DNA of 64,000 nt, from positions 186,001-250,000 of the forward strand of contig JAHLKF010000021.1 in NCBI GenBank assembly GCA_025558075.1. The letters run 5' to 3'. Positions 51,656-60,585 of this stretch are shown in pieces; position 1 is the stretch's first letter; the number at the start of each line of letters is the position of its first letter. A program made the position numbers and the translations under genes. This DNA comes from Gaertneriomyces semiglobifer (lineage: Eukaryota > Chytridiomycota > Chytridiomycetes > Spizellomycetales > Spizellomycetaceae). The notes beneath the pieces are model-generated. The model was not told the DNA's origin. It worked only from the letters and a program-made list of their open reading frames with translations, and searched no databases.

Positions 51656-53185
51656 ATGTCGGAGTTCTTCACACACATCTTGCTACAATACAATATCCCT
51701 GTTGAACTTGATATTCCGTTGTTGAATTTGTGTAGAAACAAACCACTTAGTCCTGACGATGTTCTAACTATCATTAGAACCATTCCAAATGATGCACTTG
51801 ACATTATTCGAGGTCACTCAAACGCGTCGCCACCCACTGAGTCACAGACACCAAAGCCAGTCCCAATCACATTAGACGAGATTGATTCCATTCTTCAACA
51901 TCGATATGTAACGAGTAGGAAAGGTGAGGAAGTCAACGACTCAAAAAACAAACCTGGTTGGAAAGACTACGCCTGGAAGAGCCGTCAGGCGCTAAGACGG
52001 CTATCAAGTGAATTTCGTGATACATTTAGATTATGGAAACTGAATGACCTAGTAGACTACATCATGACGAAGAGGCGATGTGGACATGAATGGAAGGCAA
52101 CATCAGCGCAGACCAATCTCTGCCATATCTCAACCTTGTTAAGATTGATGACAGATGAAGAGAAAACTAAGTATGGAGTTGACCATGATCACCTCGAGTG
52201 CATAAAGGAACACGAACTCGTTTGTAGAGAGATCATTGCAGAGGTTTACGAAGACCAACAACTCACGCCGACAGAACAAGAATTGATAATACCTCAAGAG
52301 GAACTGGTGAGTGCTGTCAACCAATATGCCAGTCAAAATCCTATTACTCGAATCAACAACCGTAAGGAATTTGTTGTGGCGCGGAACGTCTTCATAGGAA
52401 GAGTACACACAGAACAGCCGCCAAGACGTTTAGATGTTCTCAAAACCAAGATCTTGAATATCACCGACAGAGACAACTACATTAACTGGGAGACGGGTTG
52501 TTTAGTTCTGAACGACTACAAAACAAAAAACATATACGGATCGTACACCATGAAATTAAGCGATGAGACGCTTAGAATTGCGAGATTGATGCGAGACTTT
52601 TGTATGGAACAAGGTCGCTGCCATCTAATGGGATGCAATGATCGGATCACGGACTATACACCTATCCTACAGGATGCGTTTGAAACGATTTGTGGGAAGC
52701 GACTATCGTGTAACATTCTCAGAAAGATGTACATTGACCACGCATGGAATGAAGGTTCCTTAAAGTATGCGAAAGAACGAATTCAACTTGCTACAATGAT
52801 GGGTCATACGGTGAGTACACAACAACTCATCTATACAAAGCGTAGCCCCTTTGAGGTGCCTAAGAAGCGTCCTTGTGAAGATGAAGAAGACGAAGAGGAG
52901 GAATTAGAAGAACGGCATGCCGAAGTGCTCGCTTCCACAAGCGGCTCAGTGGAGCCAACCAAACGACGTATGACAGAGTCTCAGAAACAGATTATTAAGA
53001 ACGCAATTGAACAGTGGCAGAAATCAGATGAATATGTTGGCCTTGTTCGAGAGGGGAGGAAACCGGTCTTCTCTTGGAAAAGGTTGCAGAGTCAGTTTGT
53101 AAACGAGTTTGGCAATGTCTCTGAGAGAACCATGCAGGCCTATGGACGTCATCATATAGCCGCCTTGCGGCGCCTAGCGCGCTAA
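51656..53185 (+). CDS. Tyrosine recombinase (element B)
   Basis: The 509-residue protein (ATG at 51656; TATAAA at 51598) shows Arg in 'QPPRRLDVL' (~255), Lys in 'LNDYKTKN' (~288), Arg in 'CNILRKMYIDHAW' (~356), His in 'MMGHTVSTQQL' (~383) and Tyr in 'IYTKRS' (~393). A Glu-rich linker (DEEDEEEELEE) precedes a C-terminal helical module ('TESQKQIIKNAIEQW...SWKRLQSQF'). The frame is intact and ends inside a GCCGCCTTGCGGC palindrome. It shares motif spacing with the element A enzyme, so both elements inherited it from a common source. Confidence 0.85.
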   Translation: MSEFFTHILLQYNIPVELDIPLLNLCRNKPLSPDDVLTIIRTIPNDALDIIRGHSNASPPTESQTPKPVPITLDEIDSILQHRYVTSRKGEEVNDSKNKPGWKDYAWKSRQALRRLSSEFRDTFRLWKLNDLVDYIMTKRRCGHEWKATSAQTNLCHISTLLRLMTDEEKTKYGVDHDHLECIKEHELVCREIIAEVYEDQQLTPTEQELIIPQEELVSAVNQYASQNPITRINNRKEFVVARNVFIGRVHTEQPPRRLDVLKTKILNITDRDNYINWETGCLVLNDYKTKNIYGSYTMKLSDETLRIARLMRDFCMEQGRCHLMGCNDRITDYTPILQDAFETICGKRLSCNILRKMYIDHAWNEGSLKYAKERIQLATMMGHTVSTQQLIYTKRSPFEVPKKRPCEDEEDEEEELEERHAEVLASTSGSVEPTKRRMTESQKQIIKNAIEQWQKSDEYVGLVREGRKPVFSWKRLQSQFVNEFGNVSERTMQAYGRHHIAALRRLAR

Positions 53186-53404
53186 AGCGCTATGAAGCAT
53201 TCAAAGCGGTAGCGAGCGGAAGACAGGACATGTAGTGAAGACCCCATGGGGTGGGAAGTTTTTGAGTGGTAAAGTGCAATGGCTCGTATAGAGTTGAATA
53301 TGAAGGAAATCAGCTCTTATATAAACCCTGCTATAAAGGGAAGAGGAGAATGGGTTTGCTTTTATACCCCTGCCATCAATCGATCAACCGGAGCCATTAT
53401 ACCG

Positions 53405-53616
53405 TTATTAATAAAGCCACTCCATATTCAGAATGGCTTGTGGTAATACATTAACCTTTATTAATAAAGCCACTCCATATTAAGAATGGCTTGTGGTAAT
53501 ACATTAACCTTTATTAATAAAGCCACTCCATATTAAGAATGGCTTGTGGTAATACATTAACTCTTATTAATAAAGCCACTCCATATTAAGAATGGCTTGT
53601 GGTAACACAAGCGCAG
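53405..53616. repeat. Four tandem 53-bp units
   Basis: Units start at 53405, 53458, 53511 and 53564 (TTATTAATAAAGCCACTCCA...). Each carries an inverted AGCCA...TGGCT pair and an AATAAAG. The block lies between the recombinase and the next gene and could be a regulatory or polyadenylation-rich spacer. A CCATGGGGTGGGAA motif recurs at 53243 and, similarly, at 53770. Confidence 0.92.
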
Positions 53617-53741
53617 GCTTTCTCGATAGAAGGAAAGATAAAAGTGCTCTTGACGAATATATAAGGAGGGAGCCCTTGACGTCCCTCCCCCCCTCTAACG
53701 ACCTATAGGCAAAATAGGCGAAATGTTGATAAAGCTTTTCA

Positions 53742-54899
53742 ATGTCCACAACACCACGCAGCAAGACCCCAGGGGGTGGGAACTCCCTTCAAGAATCTGC
53801 AAAACGAGCTTCAACTAGCCCTGGAAGCAGATCCCCAAAACGCAGGAAGTCTGTCGCACCAGATACGGTTGACTTGTTGAAATACAAGTCACCTTTTGAG
53901 GGATACCTTCAGGCAAATATAGATCCTGCCCTCTCTACTCTTCTGAAGGATTTTCTACGCGACCTGGATTCAATGATGAAAGGCACCGATGAACCTGAGC
54001 CTGAACGTCCTAGCACATTAGAGTCCAAAGCTACACGTCTTGCACGCACACTTCTTATGGGCAAAAAGCATTTGAAGACGGCTGCACCTATTGATGGTGG
54101 TTTCAAACCTGACATATCAGATATGGTGGCTGAGAAGCGCCAGAAAAAGCTCAACATATCGCAATGTATCCAAATCGAAAACACTGGTTTAAAAGCCATC
54201 GAAGCTCACCAGCTTTCAGGACTAGATGTAAAGCGTTACCTCCTCCATACTTGGTATTACACTGCCGTGGATCTCCCTCGTAAGAAAGATGGTAGTCCAC
54301 GTATCAACCGTCAGAAGGTTGTAGATGAAAATCGCTTGTACGACAAAAAGCAGGCCGATCATTTGCTAAGTAAACTGAAAAACCTTAAGCATTTAGTGGA
54401 TGGGATAGGAAAGGACGGAAAGAATATTCTGTACCTGACTGACTTAGCAGGCGATGGCGGCGGGAGCTTTCTACGTAACTTGACTAGTCCTCAGATTGAG
54501 CTTGGACTTCAGTTGCTACAACAGTATGAGACGGAGGGTATTCCATCGAAAGACGATCCTTCCAAATATATCTGGCTTCCCCAAAAGAAAGCTTTGTTTC
54601 GCAACATGTACGTGGATGACTATGCGTCGGATGATGACGATTACTGTGACGATGAGGACAATGAGGACGCCGAGAATAATAGGCTCGATGATGTGGAAAT
54701 TGACAAAAGGTTCCATGCTGCAGAGGTTGAAGTAAATAGGGAAGGAAACCACGAACAGAATGCGGAGGATGAAGTAAATAGGGAAGGAAACCACGAAAAG
54801 AATGCGGAGGATGAAGTAAATAGGGAAGGAAACCACGAGAAGAATGCGGAGGATGAAGCGGAGGATGAAGAAGAGGTTTTTTCTGATATTGATGGCTAG
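53742..54899 (+). CDS. Unknown protein with acidic 16-residue repeats
   Basis: The 385-residue protein (ATG at 53742; TATATAAG near 53660) starts with a basic Ser/Pro-rich tail ('SPGSRSPKRRKS'), then a folded middle ('LDVKRYLLHTWYYTAVDLPRKKDG', 'LLSKLKNLKHLVDGIG'). The C-terminus is strongly acidic with 'EVNREGNHE(K/Q)NAED' three times in tandem, the last two identical. The fold is not recognised. Basic head and acidic tail suggest DNA or histone contact, but this is a guess. Confidence 0.65.
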   Translation: MSTTPRSKTPGGGNSLQESAKRASTSPGSRSPKRRKSVAPDTVDLLKYKSPFEGYLQANIDPALSTLLKDFLRDLDSMMKGTDEPEPERPSTLESKATRLARTLLMGKKHLKTAAPIDGGFKPDISDMVAEKRQKKLNISQCIQIENTGLKAIEAHQLSGLDVKRYLLHTWYYTAVDLPRKKDGSPRINRQKVVDENRLYDKKQADHLLSKLKNLKHLVDGIGKDGKNILYLTDLAGDGGGSFLRNLTSPQIELGLQLLQQYETEGIPSKDDPSKYIWLPQKKALFRNMYVDDYASDDDDYCDDEDNEDAENNRLDDVEIDKRFHAAEVEVNREGNHEQNAEDEVNREGNHEKNAEDEVNREGNHEKNAEDEAEDEEEVFSDIDG

Positions 54900-54913
54900 A
54901 ATGTATAGCGCAT

Positions 54914-54927
54914 AGGTGCCGCAAGGC
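54914..54927. terminator. GCCGCAAGGCGGC palindrome between convergent genes
   Basis: A 5-bp stem with a three-base loop lies between the 3' ends of the 385-residue gene and the ATPase gene. Equal or near copies lie at ~53159-53171, ~58386-58399 and ~62490-62503, mostly at gene ends. A transcript-end role is inferred. Confidence 0.4.
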
Positions 54928-54977
54928 GGCTATGCAAGTAGCTGGTTTAACAATGTAAATAAAGGGCAATTTAAGGA

Positions 54978-55691
54978 CTATGAAATTTTGAACACATCTT
55001 CATTCTTGGGTGCACGTAGATCCACGTAGAGAAACTTGTAAGGTTGCGATGTCGCCTCTTCAGCCATGGAGACAAACTCTTTCTCTGTGAGATGACATCG
55101 TAACTCTGGTGCAATCTTCTCGTATTGTTTGCTGTTCAGTCTATACAATATGTAGTGTGTTGCATTTACTCGTTGTAGAGGTGTACATTGCAAGGTGTCA
55201 TGGAAACTACACATCAGCGAGATACCGAAATGCCGCCCTCGTGAATAGAGGAGATCAAGCATTTCCTTGATACCACTAGATATCTCCTCAATTGAACTCT
55301 TTTTCACGTCTTTACCACTTTGCTTGGCTAGGAGGCCGTAATTGTCTATCACGATCAAGAGATGATTGGTTTTCTTGTCGGCGATATAAAGACCTTTTTG
55401 TCTCTCGAATAGATCGTAGAGGACTTTATTCGAAATGGTTGGACTGATGTAGATGTTGTCCTTGCGTTTGAGGGATGTCCAGATAGGATCAGATATGCTT
55501 GGGGTGAAAATGGCCACTGCAGAATATGAAGAGGCTAACTTTTCAATGAGATTCACTTGACATGTTGTCTTGCCGCTTCTAGACGAACCGATAATCGACA
55601 TTACGAAGAATTTCTTGGGATACCCATCTGGAGTATTATCCTTGATCTTGATGTCGTGCTCTTTGGGTATTTTGACCTTTTTGATCTCCAT
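54978..55691 (-). CDS. Genome-packaging ATPase (element B)
   Basis: The 237-residue enzyme (ATG at 55691) has a P-loop 'IIGSSRSGKTTCQ' (34-46), Walker B 'HLLIVIDNYG' (110-119) and 'ISLMCSFHDTLQ' as the sensor strand. It has the same length as the element A protein. It diverges from the penton gene over 36 bp, the same head-to-head layout as in A. Confidence 0.9.
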   Translation of the reverse strand: MEIKKVKIPKEHDIKIKDNTPDGYPKKFFVMSIIGSSRSGKTTCQVNLIEKLASSYSAVAIFTPSISDPIWTSLKRKDNIYISPTISNKVLYDLFERQKGLYIADKKTNHLLIVIDNYGLLAKQSGKDVKKSSIEEISSGIKEMLDLLYSRGRHFGISLMCSFHDTLQCTPLQRVNATHYILYRLNSKQYEKIAPELRCHLTEKEFVSMAEEATSQPYKFLYVDLRAPKNEDVFKIS

Positions 55692-55727
55692 GAATTATTT
55701 TCCTTTAACATGTAAAGCATAGGAAAA

Positions 55728-56477
55728 ATGTTAAGAGAGTACATACTTAACACGGCTGTTCTAGGAACGGATAATGCCGTTTTCCAAATCACTCCTTCAC
55801 AAATCATGTATGCATTTCGTATCGTAAGTGTATCGTTCCTTCAAAATTGGGACAGTACAAATGAGACTAACAACCAAATTGCATTTGTGGAACAAGGTGA
55901 TGTAGCGCCAAGGATTGCAAAGATAGTTCCAGGCTCCTACACTGTTGTCTCCATCACGGATGCGATTAAGACGGCGATGGAAAAGGCAGGCACCCAATCG
56001 TATGCCGCTTCGTATGATGATGTGTCAAAGCGGTTGAGGATCTACACGACCGGCAGCAAAGACTTTAAGATACTCGAGTCGACTAGAGGAACAACGTCAT
56101 ATCTCCAGATAGGCTCAAGTAAAGAAGCAGAGACCGGTTATGGGAAGACATTCACAATGCCGATGCCCATCAATCTCAGCGCTAGTCAACCGTTGTTGTT
56201 GACGAGCAGAACACTCTACGCTGGAGGAAGGCTGCAGTACATTGCTGGCATCAACTCGGGGATCAACGTTCTTGCATGTATAACACCTGACAATTTTTCA
56301 GATGTCGTCACATGGACAAATCCAAGTGACCGGTTTTTCGAGACCGGCAAGCAGAGTTTGTCATCCATTGATCTACAATTGCTCGACAGCGCAACGCTGA
56401 ATCGAATCGTCACAAACGCACCTATCGTAGTGATCCTCGACGTCTTGGATGATCCGGCAGATCTACTTAATTTGTGA
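55728..56477 (+). CDS. Minor capsid (penton-like) protein (element B)
   Basis: The 249-residue product (ATG at 55728) aligns with 38756-39481 over its length, including 'NETNNQIAF', 'RLRIYTTGSKDFKIL' and 'CITPDNFSDVVTW'. It is all-beta in character, fitting a single jelly roll at capsid vertices. The frame is intact. Confidence 0.78.
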   Translation: MLREYILNTAVLGTDNAVFQITPSQIMYAFRIVSVSFLQNWDSTNETNNQIAFVEQGDVAPRIAKIVPGSYTVVSITDAIKTAMEKAGTQSYAASYDDVSKRLRIYTTGSKDFKILESTRGTTSYLQIGSSKEAETGYGKTFTMPMPINLSASQPLLLTSRTLYAGGRLQYIAGINSGINVLACITPDNFSDVVTWTNPSDRFFETGKQSLSSIDLQLLDSATLNRIVTNAPIVVILDVLDDPADLLNL

Positions 56478-56538
56478 TTTCATGGAAAGACAATTTTTCA
56501 GCTTTAAACATTTTCACTTGATATCATTGTAGAGAAAT

Positions 56539-57684
56539 TCAAATGATATCCACGGTCGCGCCTATTAGGAGTGTCCTGTGTGTGAAGACACTGGTAATCA
56601 ATGCGGTAGTAGTTGGCAGTGGAGCAGAAAACTCACTGACGAATCGAAGGTTTCCGTCAGTACCGATGAGGTTCAATGCAGACGCCACATCTTCGTCACT
56701 CGATTGGAATGAGTATCTCAAGGTAAACTTCTTTGTCATGTAATTGTCTAGGTCTACATCTTCGGCTGCATAAGAGGCATTGTCGTTGACACTCAATGCA
56801 CCGGAAATCATAGCATCCTCGATCTTAAAATCCTCGGTTAAAGGCAACCTCCAGCCTCCTAACTGATACCTCCAAGATTTGAGATTTGCAGTGTCATAGA
56901 TGAGAGATTTGTCTCCAGTGTTTGCCTGATACTTACTGTCGTCTCTAAAGCGATGAGTTAAGCCTACCACGCGAGAATTGGCCAGAGGAATGATAAATTG
57001 GTTGATCGTTGCGCCATTTCCATTGTTGAAAGTCTGTGTTGTGGCGACGTAGTCGTACTCATCATAATGACCTTTACGGATACCTTCCCATGCAGATGCG
57101 AGGAAATCAGCATGGGGTGTAACGAGTTGGGCTACATATCTAATGTCACTCACAGTAAAGTACGCACCGGTTGCAGCATTGGTTGCTGCCATATGAAGAC
57201 TGTTCAGAGTGAAGGACAACTCGATCGCTTGACCGGGAAGTAGACACAGAGGCATCGGATTGCCGTTTGTTGGCTGCATGACACCAAACTCGAGGTGATG
57301 CCGGAAAGTAAACGATCCATTGGTATGGAAGATGTCATCCCTACCTACTCCTTCAAGATGAGAAAGGTACTTGCGTCTTGCAGCGGATTCAAAAGCATAT
57401 TGTTGGGAAACATGTTCTCCATAGTTGTCTATTGATTCGGCTATTTTTCCAGATACTCGCACCGTCGCACCTAAAAAGTGCATCATCGCGCCGGCATCAG
57501 CATTGTCTACCGTTGAGTTCACGGAACCATCTGCGTTATACCAGGTTATTTTCGCGGACAAGTAGGATCTCTGAGGTCTGAGGAATGACGAAGGGGAATC
57601 GACGACAATCTTGATAACATCGCCCGTAGTCTTGGAGGAAAAGGTTTCCTTCATGGGTCGGTAGATGACAATGTTTTCATTCAT
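56539..57684 (-). CDS. Major capsid protein (element B)
   Basis: The 381-residue protein (ATG at 57684) is a divergent homologue of the element A capsid protein, sharing 'ESIDNYG', 'DYVATTQT', 'LKSWRYQLGGWRLP' and 'ALNLIGTDGNLRF' in order. It is ~30 residues shorter, mostly at the N-terminus. It is convergent with the penton gene and followed on the same strand by the scaffold-like gene, as in A. Confidence 0.82.
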   Translation of the reverse strand: MNENIVIYRPMKETFSSKTTGDVIKIVVDSPSSFLRPQRSYLSAKITWYNADGSVNSTVDNADAGAMMHFLGATVRVSGKIAESIDNYGEHVSQQYAFESAARRKYLSHLEGVGRDDIFHTNGSFTFRHHLEFGVMQPTNGNPMPLCLLPGQAIELSFTLNSLHMAATNAATGAYFTVSDIRYVAQLVTPHADFLASAWEGIRKGHYDEYDYVATTQTFNNGNGATINQFIIPLANSRVVGLTHRFRDDSKYQANTGDKSLIYDTANLKSWRYQLGGWRLPLTEDFKIEDAMISGALSVNDNASYAAEDVDLDNYMTKKFTLRYSFQSSDEDVASALNLIGTDGNLRFVSEFSAPLPTTTALITSVFTHRTLLIGATVDII

Positions 57685-57848
57685 TGCATCGGAATGAGTG
57701 CTAAACTACTTCGTTGCATAGATCCAATTGCTTGGAATAGTGGGATGGGCACTTCCACTTACTTGATGGGCAATACTCATTTTTATACTTTCAAGTTCTT
57801 AAGCTTCTACATAGAAAAAAGATTTCATTGTCCCTGCCGGGATTGGGC

Positions 57849-58352
57849 TCAGTGCCCATGCCGTCTTCCGAAAATGACACTATATGGGTTATCGTCGTCG
57901 AATACAGCAAAGACATGTCCAGGTCTTGGCTCCTCTTCTTCAATCCGTCCTACAAGTTTACTAGGCTGTGGTACTTCAACTTGAACGGCTGGGGGCACCT
58001 TCTTCTCTTTCATCTGCTTATTAGATTCCTTTGCAAGTTTCTTTGCTTCACGCTCCTTTTTTAAGTAGTCTTTGTGTTTTTGAAGTAATTCCTTGGCTTC
58101 TTGAATCCGTTTTTGCTCATCTTGTTCTTTTTGTGTCTTAGCAAGATCTCATAAGCGCTGACCACGAGCAGCCTGTGCTTTCTGTAGAGCAGCCTTCTGT
58201 TTTTCTGTCATAGGACGTTTCTTCTTTTCTTCTTTAGGGGCACCGATTGAACTCGACGCGTCTGGCGCACTAGTGGGCGCTTCTGCAGAAACCTCTTGTA
58301 CTGAAGCAGTTACTGTATCATCCACTGGCTTGTTTTCAATCACTTCAGTCAT
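57849..58352 (-). pseudogene. Scaffold-like protein (element B), split by TGA
   Basis: From the ATG at 58352 the frame meets TGA at 58149-58151 after 67 codons, then stays open for another 99 codons. The continuation is a Lys/Glu helix ('QKEQDEQKRIQEAKELLQKH') and a tail with 'NPYSVIFGRRHGH'. This reproduces the architecture of the element A protein at 38154-38726. The TGA could come from CGA by one C-to-T change. Confidence 0.7.
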
Positions 58353-58401
58353 CTTTTAGCTTTATTGAAAATAAAAAAGTCTCATAGCCGCCTTGCGGCG
58401 C

Positions 58402-58578
58402 CTACCGTCTAATTCGCAATGTACGAAGCAACTCTTCTAATGATCCATTCATTCGAGGAGCAAATGGCTTAACCTTTTGTGCTTTTCTGGTAGGATGAGC
58501 AATAACTCTCCTCCATGGATCGTTTCTTATTTCTGTAGCCGTCAGGCCAACTTTGTTCGCTTTCTTTTTCTTTGCCAT
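58402..58578 (-). CDS. Short basic protein (58 residues)
   Basis: The ATG at 58578 opens a 58-residue frame with a Lys cluster ('MAKKKKANKVG'), 'IRNDPWRRVIAHPTRKAQK' and an Arg-rich end ('LLRTLRIRR'), and a TAG at 58402. It lies tightly between the scaffold-like and large virion genes on the same strand, with 21 bp to the next. Small basic virion proteins that condense DNA occur in this place in adenovirus-like genomes; the function is inferred from charge and position. Confidence 0.65.
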   Translation of the reverse strand: MAKKKKANKVGLTATEIRNDPWRRVIAHPTRKAQKVKPFAPRMNGSLEELLRTLRIRR

Positions 58579-58599
58579 CTTCCTATCCTTTAAGTGCGA

Positions 58600-60192
58600 T
58601 TATTTTTTCTTACCTTTAGGATCGCCTGGTGAGTACCTTTCCGGTGCCTTTTTTGCCCTTGTTGAACGTGTAGGTTGAACTGGAGATGCTGGCGGTGCTA
58701 CTGATGACCCTGCAACGGCCGTTGAAGGGTCATATCTGTCAGGTGCCTTACCTTTGTTAGCCCGATTTGACCGCCGTAGAGGAACTGGAGCGGTCGGCGC
58801 AGGGCTATGTGTAATTGGTGCTGCGACGGTTACTGTAGGTACACTCGGGCTGTACCTTTCAGGTGGTCTGGTTGAACGGGTAGAACGTCTTACTTCACGC
58901 TCCGCTACAATAGGCGTTGTGATGACACCATTGCCTACCATTGCAGGGACAACTGGTGTACCACCGGATGTCTCAACTGACGCCGATTGAACTGGCTGAG
59001 TTAGAGATATCGGGGTGCTTGTATAGGGGCGTGTCCTTGTTCTTTCTAACTCGGTCGAGGCTCTACGCTTTCTTTCATTAGTAGCCGGTGCAATTGGCGT
59101 TCGCTCGTTGAACATGCTTTGCGTAGTTGTCACCGTCCCACTTGAACGAGATGAAGCAACAGATGTCATGGGTGCTATATAAGAAGGTGGTGGAGTGGCC
59201 GTATGACTGTAGCCAGGCAACGTGCTTGAAGGAACCTGTGAGGGGCTTCCTAATGCGGTTGTAATGATCGGTGCCGGTCTGTTATGTCTCCAACCTAAAG
59301 TCGTTTCTGTAGGGGCTTGTGGGAGATGTGCAGTCGGGCTCGGGTACATACCTGAGCGTTGTCTAGGTGGTGGCGAAACCTGCATTGGTTCAGGTGGTGT
59401 ACTCGGGACATGAGGCCTTGGTGCCGTGACGAAGCGATTTTCCGCGGGAGAGGTCGAGCGTTCAACGGAGGATCGTTGATTCGTCTGAGTGGTAAAGTCT
59501 CGAACAATCGTGTCTCGTCTCATTTCCAAAGGAGGCTCGGTTTGTGTAGAGAAGTTGATGCGCTCCATTTCGCCGACCACTCCATGGGATTCGCCTACCT
59601 GAGTACCAACGCTAGTTAAGTTCAAACTGGGTGTCTGGGTATTAATAGTAGGTCCACGACGAGGATTTGCTTGAGATGTAGTAGGAAGATGGGTGTCGTC
59701 TGCACGATGGGCAACCCGTTGTGTAGTGTCTCCGATCAATTGATTTTGCTGTTGCCTGATGTAGCCGGGCTGATGAAAAACGGTATAGGATCCATCATCA
59801 TTCTCTCGGTAAGAGATTGATTTGGGCATGGCGACCTCACGACCTCTTCTAGGAAAGAGGTTGTCTGCATCAAGTTCATCAAAGTAGGCTTGATTTGCCT
59901 TTTCCTTTTCAATCGCCAGGAAGCCTTCTACAGCCTCCTTTGCAACTTTGGTTTGTCGTTCCTGCTCTTTAAACTTTGGATTGGAATTGTAGGTGAGATC
60001 GGATGTAATGGGATGTAGTTTGTTATGAGGAGGAATGTAAAACGGGGTTCGAAACTCTCTGTTTACGGCGAATCCAGGTAAGTCTCTAATGAATCCGTAT
60101 TGTCGCGCTTGGATGTTAGGTACACCAGCCCTTCGGTCTCCGAAGGCAGAGACTGTTGGCAGAGTGAGGTTCTCATCATATATTGCTGCCAT
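58600..60192 (-). CDS. Large virion-associated protein with disordered tail (element B)
   Basis: The 530-residue protein (ATG at 60192) has an ordered N-terminus ('YGFIRDLPGFAVNREFRTPFYIPPHNKLHPITSDL') and a helix 'KEAVEGFLAIEKEKANQAYFDELDADNLFPRRG'. After this come ~370 residues rich in Pro, Thr, Ser and Arg, with several 'RSTR/RSNR...PERYSP/PDRYDP' repeats near the C-terminus. It is the positional match of 40727-42229, with an intact frame. A core or cement protein is likely. The repeated 'RYSP' units may be binding sites for a partner. Confidence 0.65.
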   Translation of the reverse strand: MAAIYDENLTLPTVSAFGDRRAGVPNIQARQYGFIRDLPGFAVNREFRTPFYIPPHNKLHPITSDLTYNSNPKFKEQERQTKVAKEAVEGFLAIEKEKANQAYFDELDADNLFPRRGREVAMPKSISYRENDDGSYTVFHQPGYIRQQQNQLIGDTTQRVAHRADDTHLPTTSQANPRRGPTINTQTPSLNLTSVGTQVGESHGVVGEMERINFSTQTEPPLEMRRDTIVRDFTTQTNQRSSVERSTSPAENRFVTAPRPHVPSTPPEPMQVSPPPRQRSGMYPSPTAHLPQAPTETTLGWRHNRPAPIITTALGSPSQVPSSTLPGYSHTATPPPSYIAPMTSVASSRSSGTVTTTQSMFNERTPIAPATNERKRRASTELERTRTRPYTSTPISLTQPVQSASVETSGGTPVVPAMVGNGVITTPIVAEREVRRSTRSTRPPERYSPSVPTVTVAAPITHSPAPTAPVPLRRSNRANKGKAPDRYDPSTAVAGSSVAPPASPVQPTRSTRAKKAPERYSPGDPKGKKK

Positions 60193-60245
60193 GATGATGA
60201 TGATGATTAAATATTCTTGCTTTAGATCAAGATATTATTATTGCA

Positions 60246-60554
60246 ATGGCAGGATTCTTTGGAAAGCCGAAAGCGCGTGTCAGCAATTTCTTTCAAAAGA
60301 TGCCCTCGAACATCACAAAGGCCAGGAGTATGTTTAATACTGCTCGAGGTGTTGCTGGAAAGGCAAATCGCTTCATACAGTATACGAATGAAGGAGTCCA
60401 GCAGAATGACCTATTTGGTAGAAAGGTCAAGGATGTAGCGAAGAAAGGAGCAGACCTTTCCGGCCTAGGCTTGAAGAAGATAGATGATGTGCATAAAGGC
60501 GGAGATCGCTTTTTAGAACATATGGCTCGATACGGTGCTGACGCCGGCAATTAA
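60246..60554 (+). CDS. Small basic helical virion-type protein (element B)
   Basis: The 102-residue protein (ATG at 60246) is Lys/Gly/Ala-rich with 'GKPKARVSNFFQKMPSNITKARSMFNTARGVAGKANRF'. It resembles the 105-residue protein of element A in size, charge and place beside the large virion protein. It diverges from the large virion gene by 53 bp. Confidence 0.6.
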   Translation: MAGFFGKPKARVSNFFQKMPSNITKARSMFNTARGVAGKANRFIQYTNEGVQQNDLFGRKVKDVAKKGADLSGLGLKKIDDVHKGGDRFLEHMARYGADAGN

Positions 60555-60585
60555 AAAAGTCGGTAGTATTTAATAGAGGTGTAGA

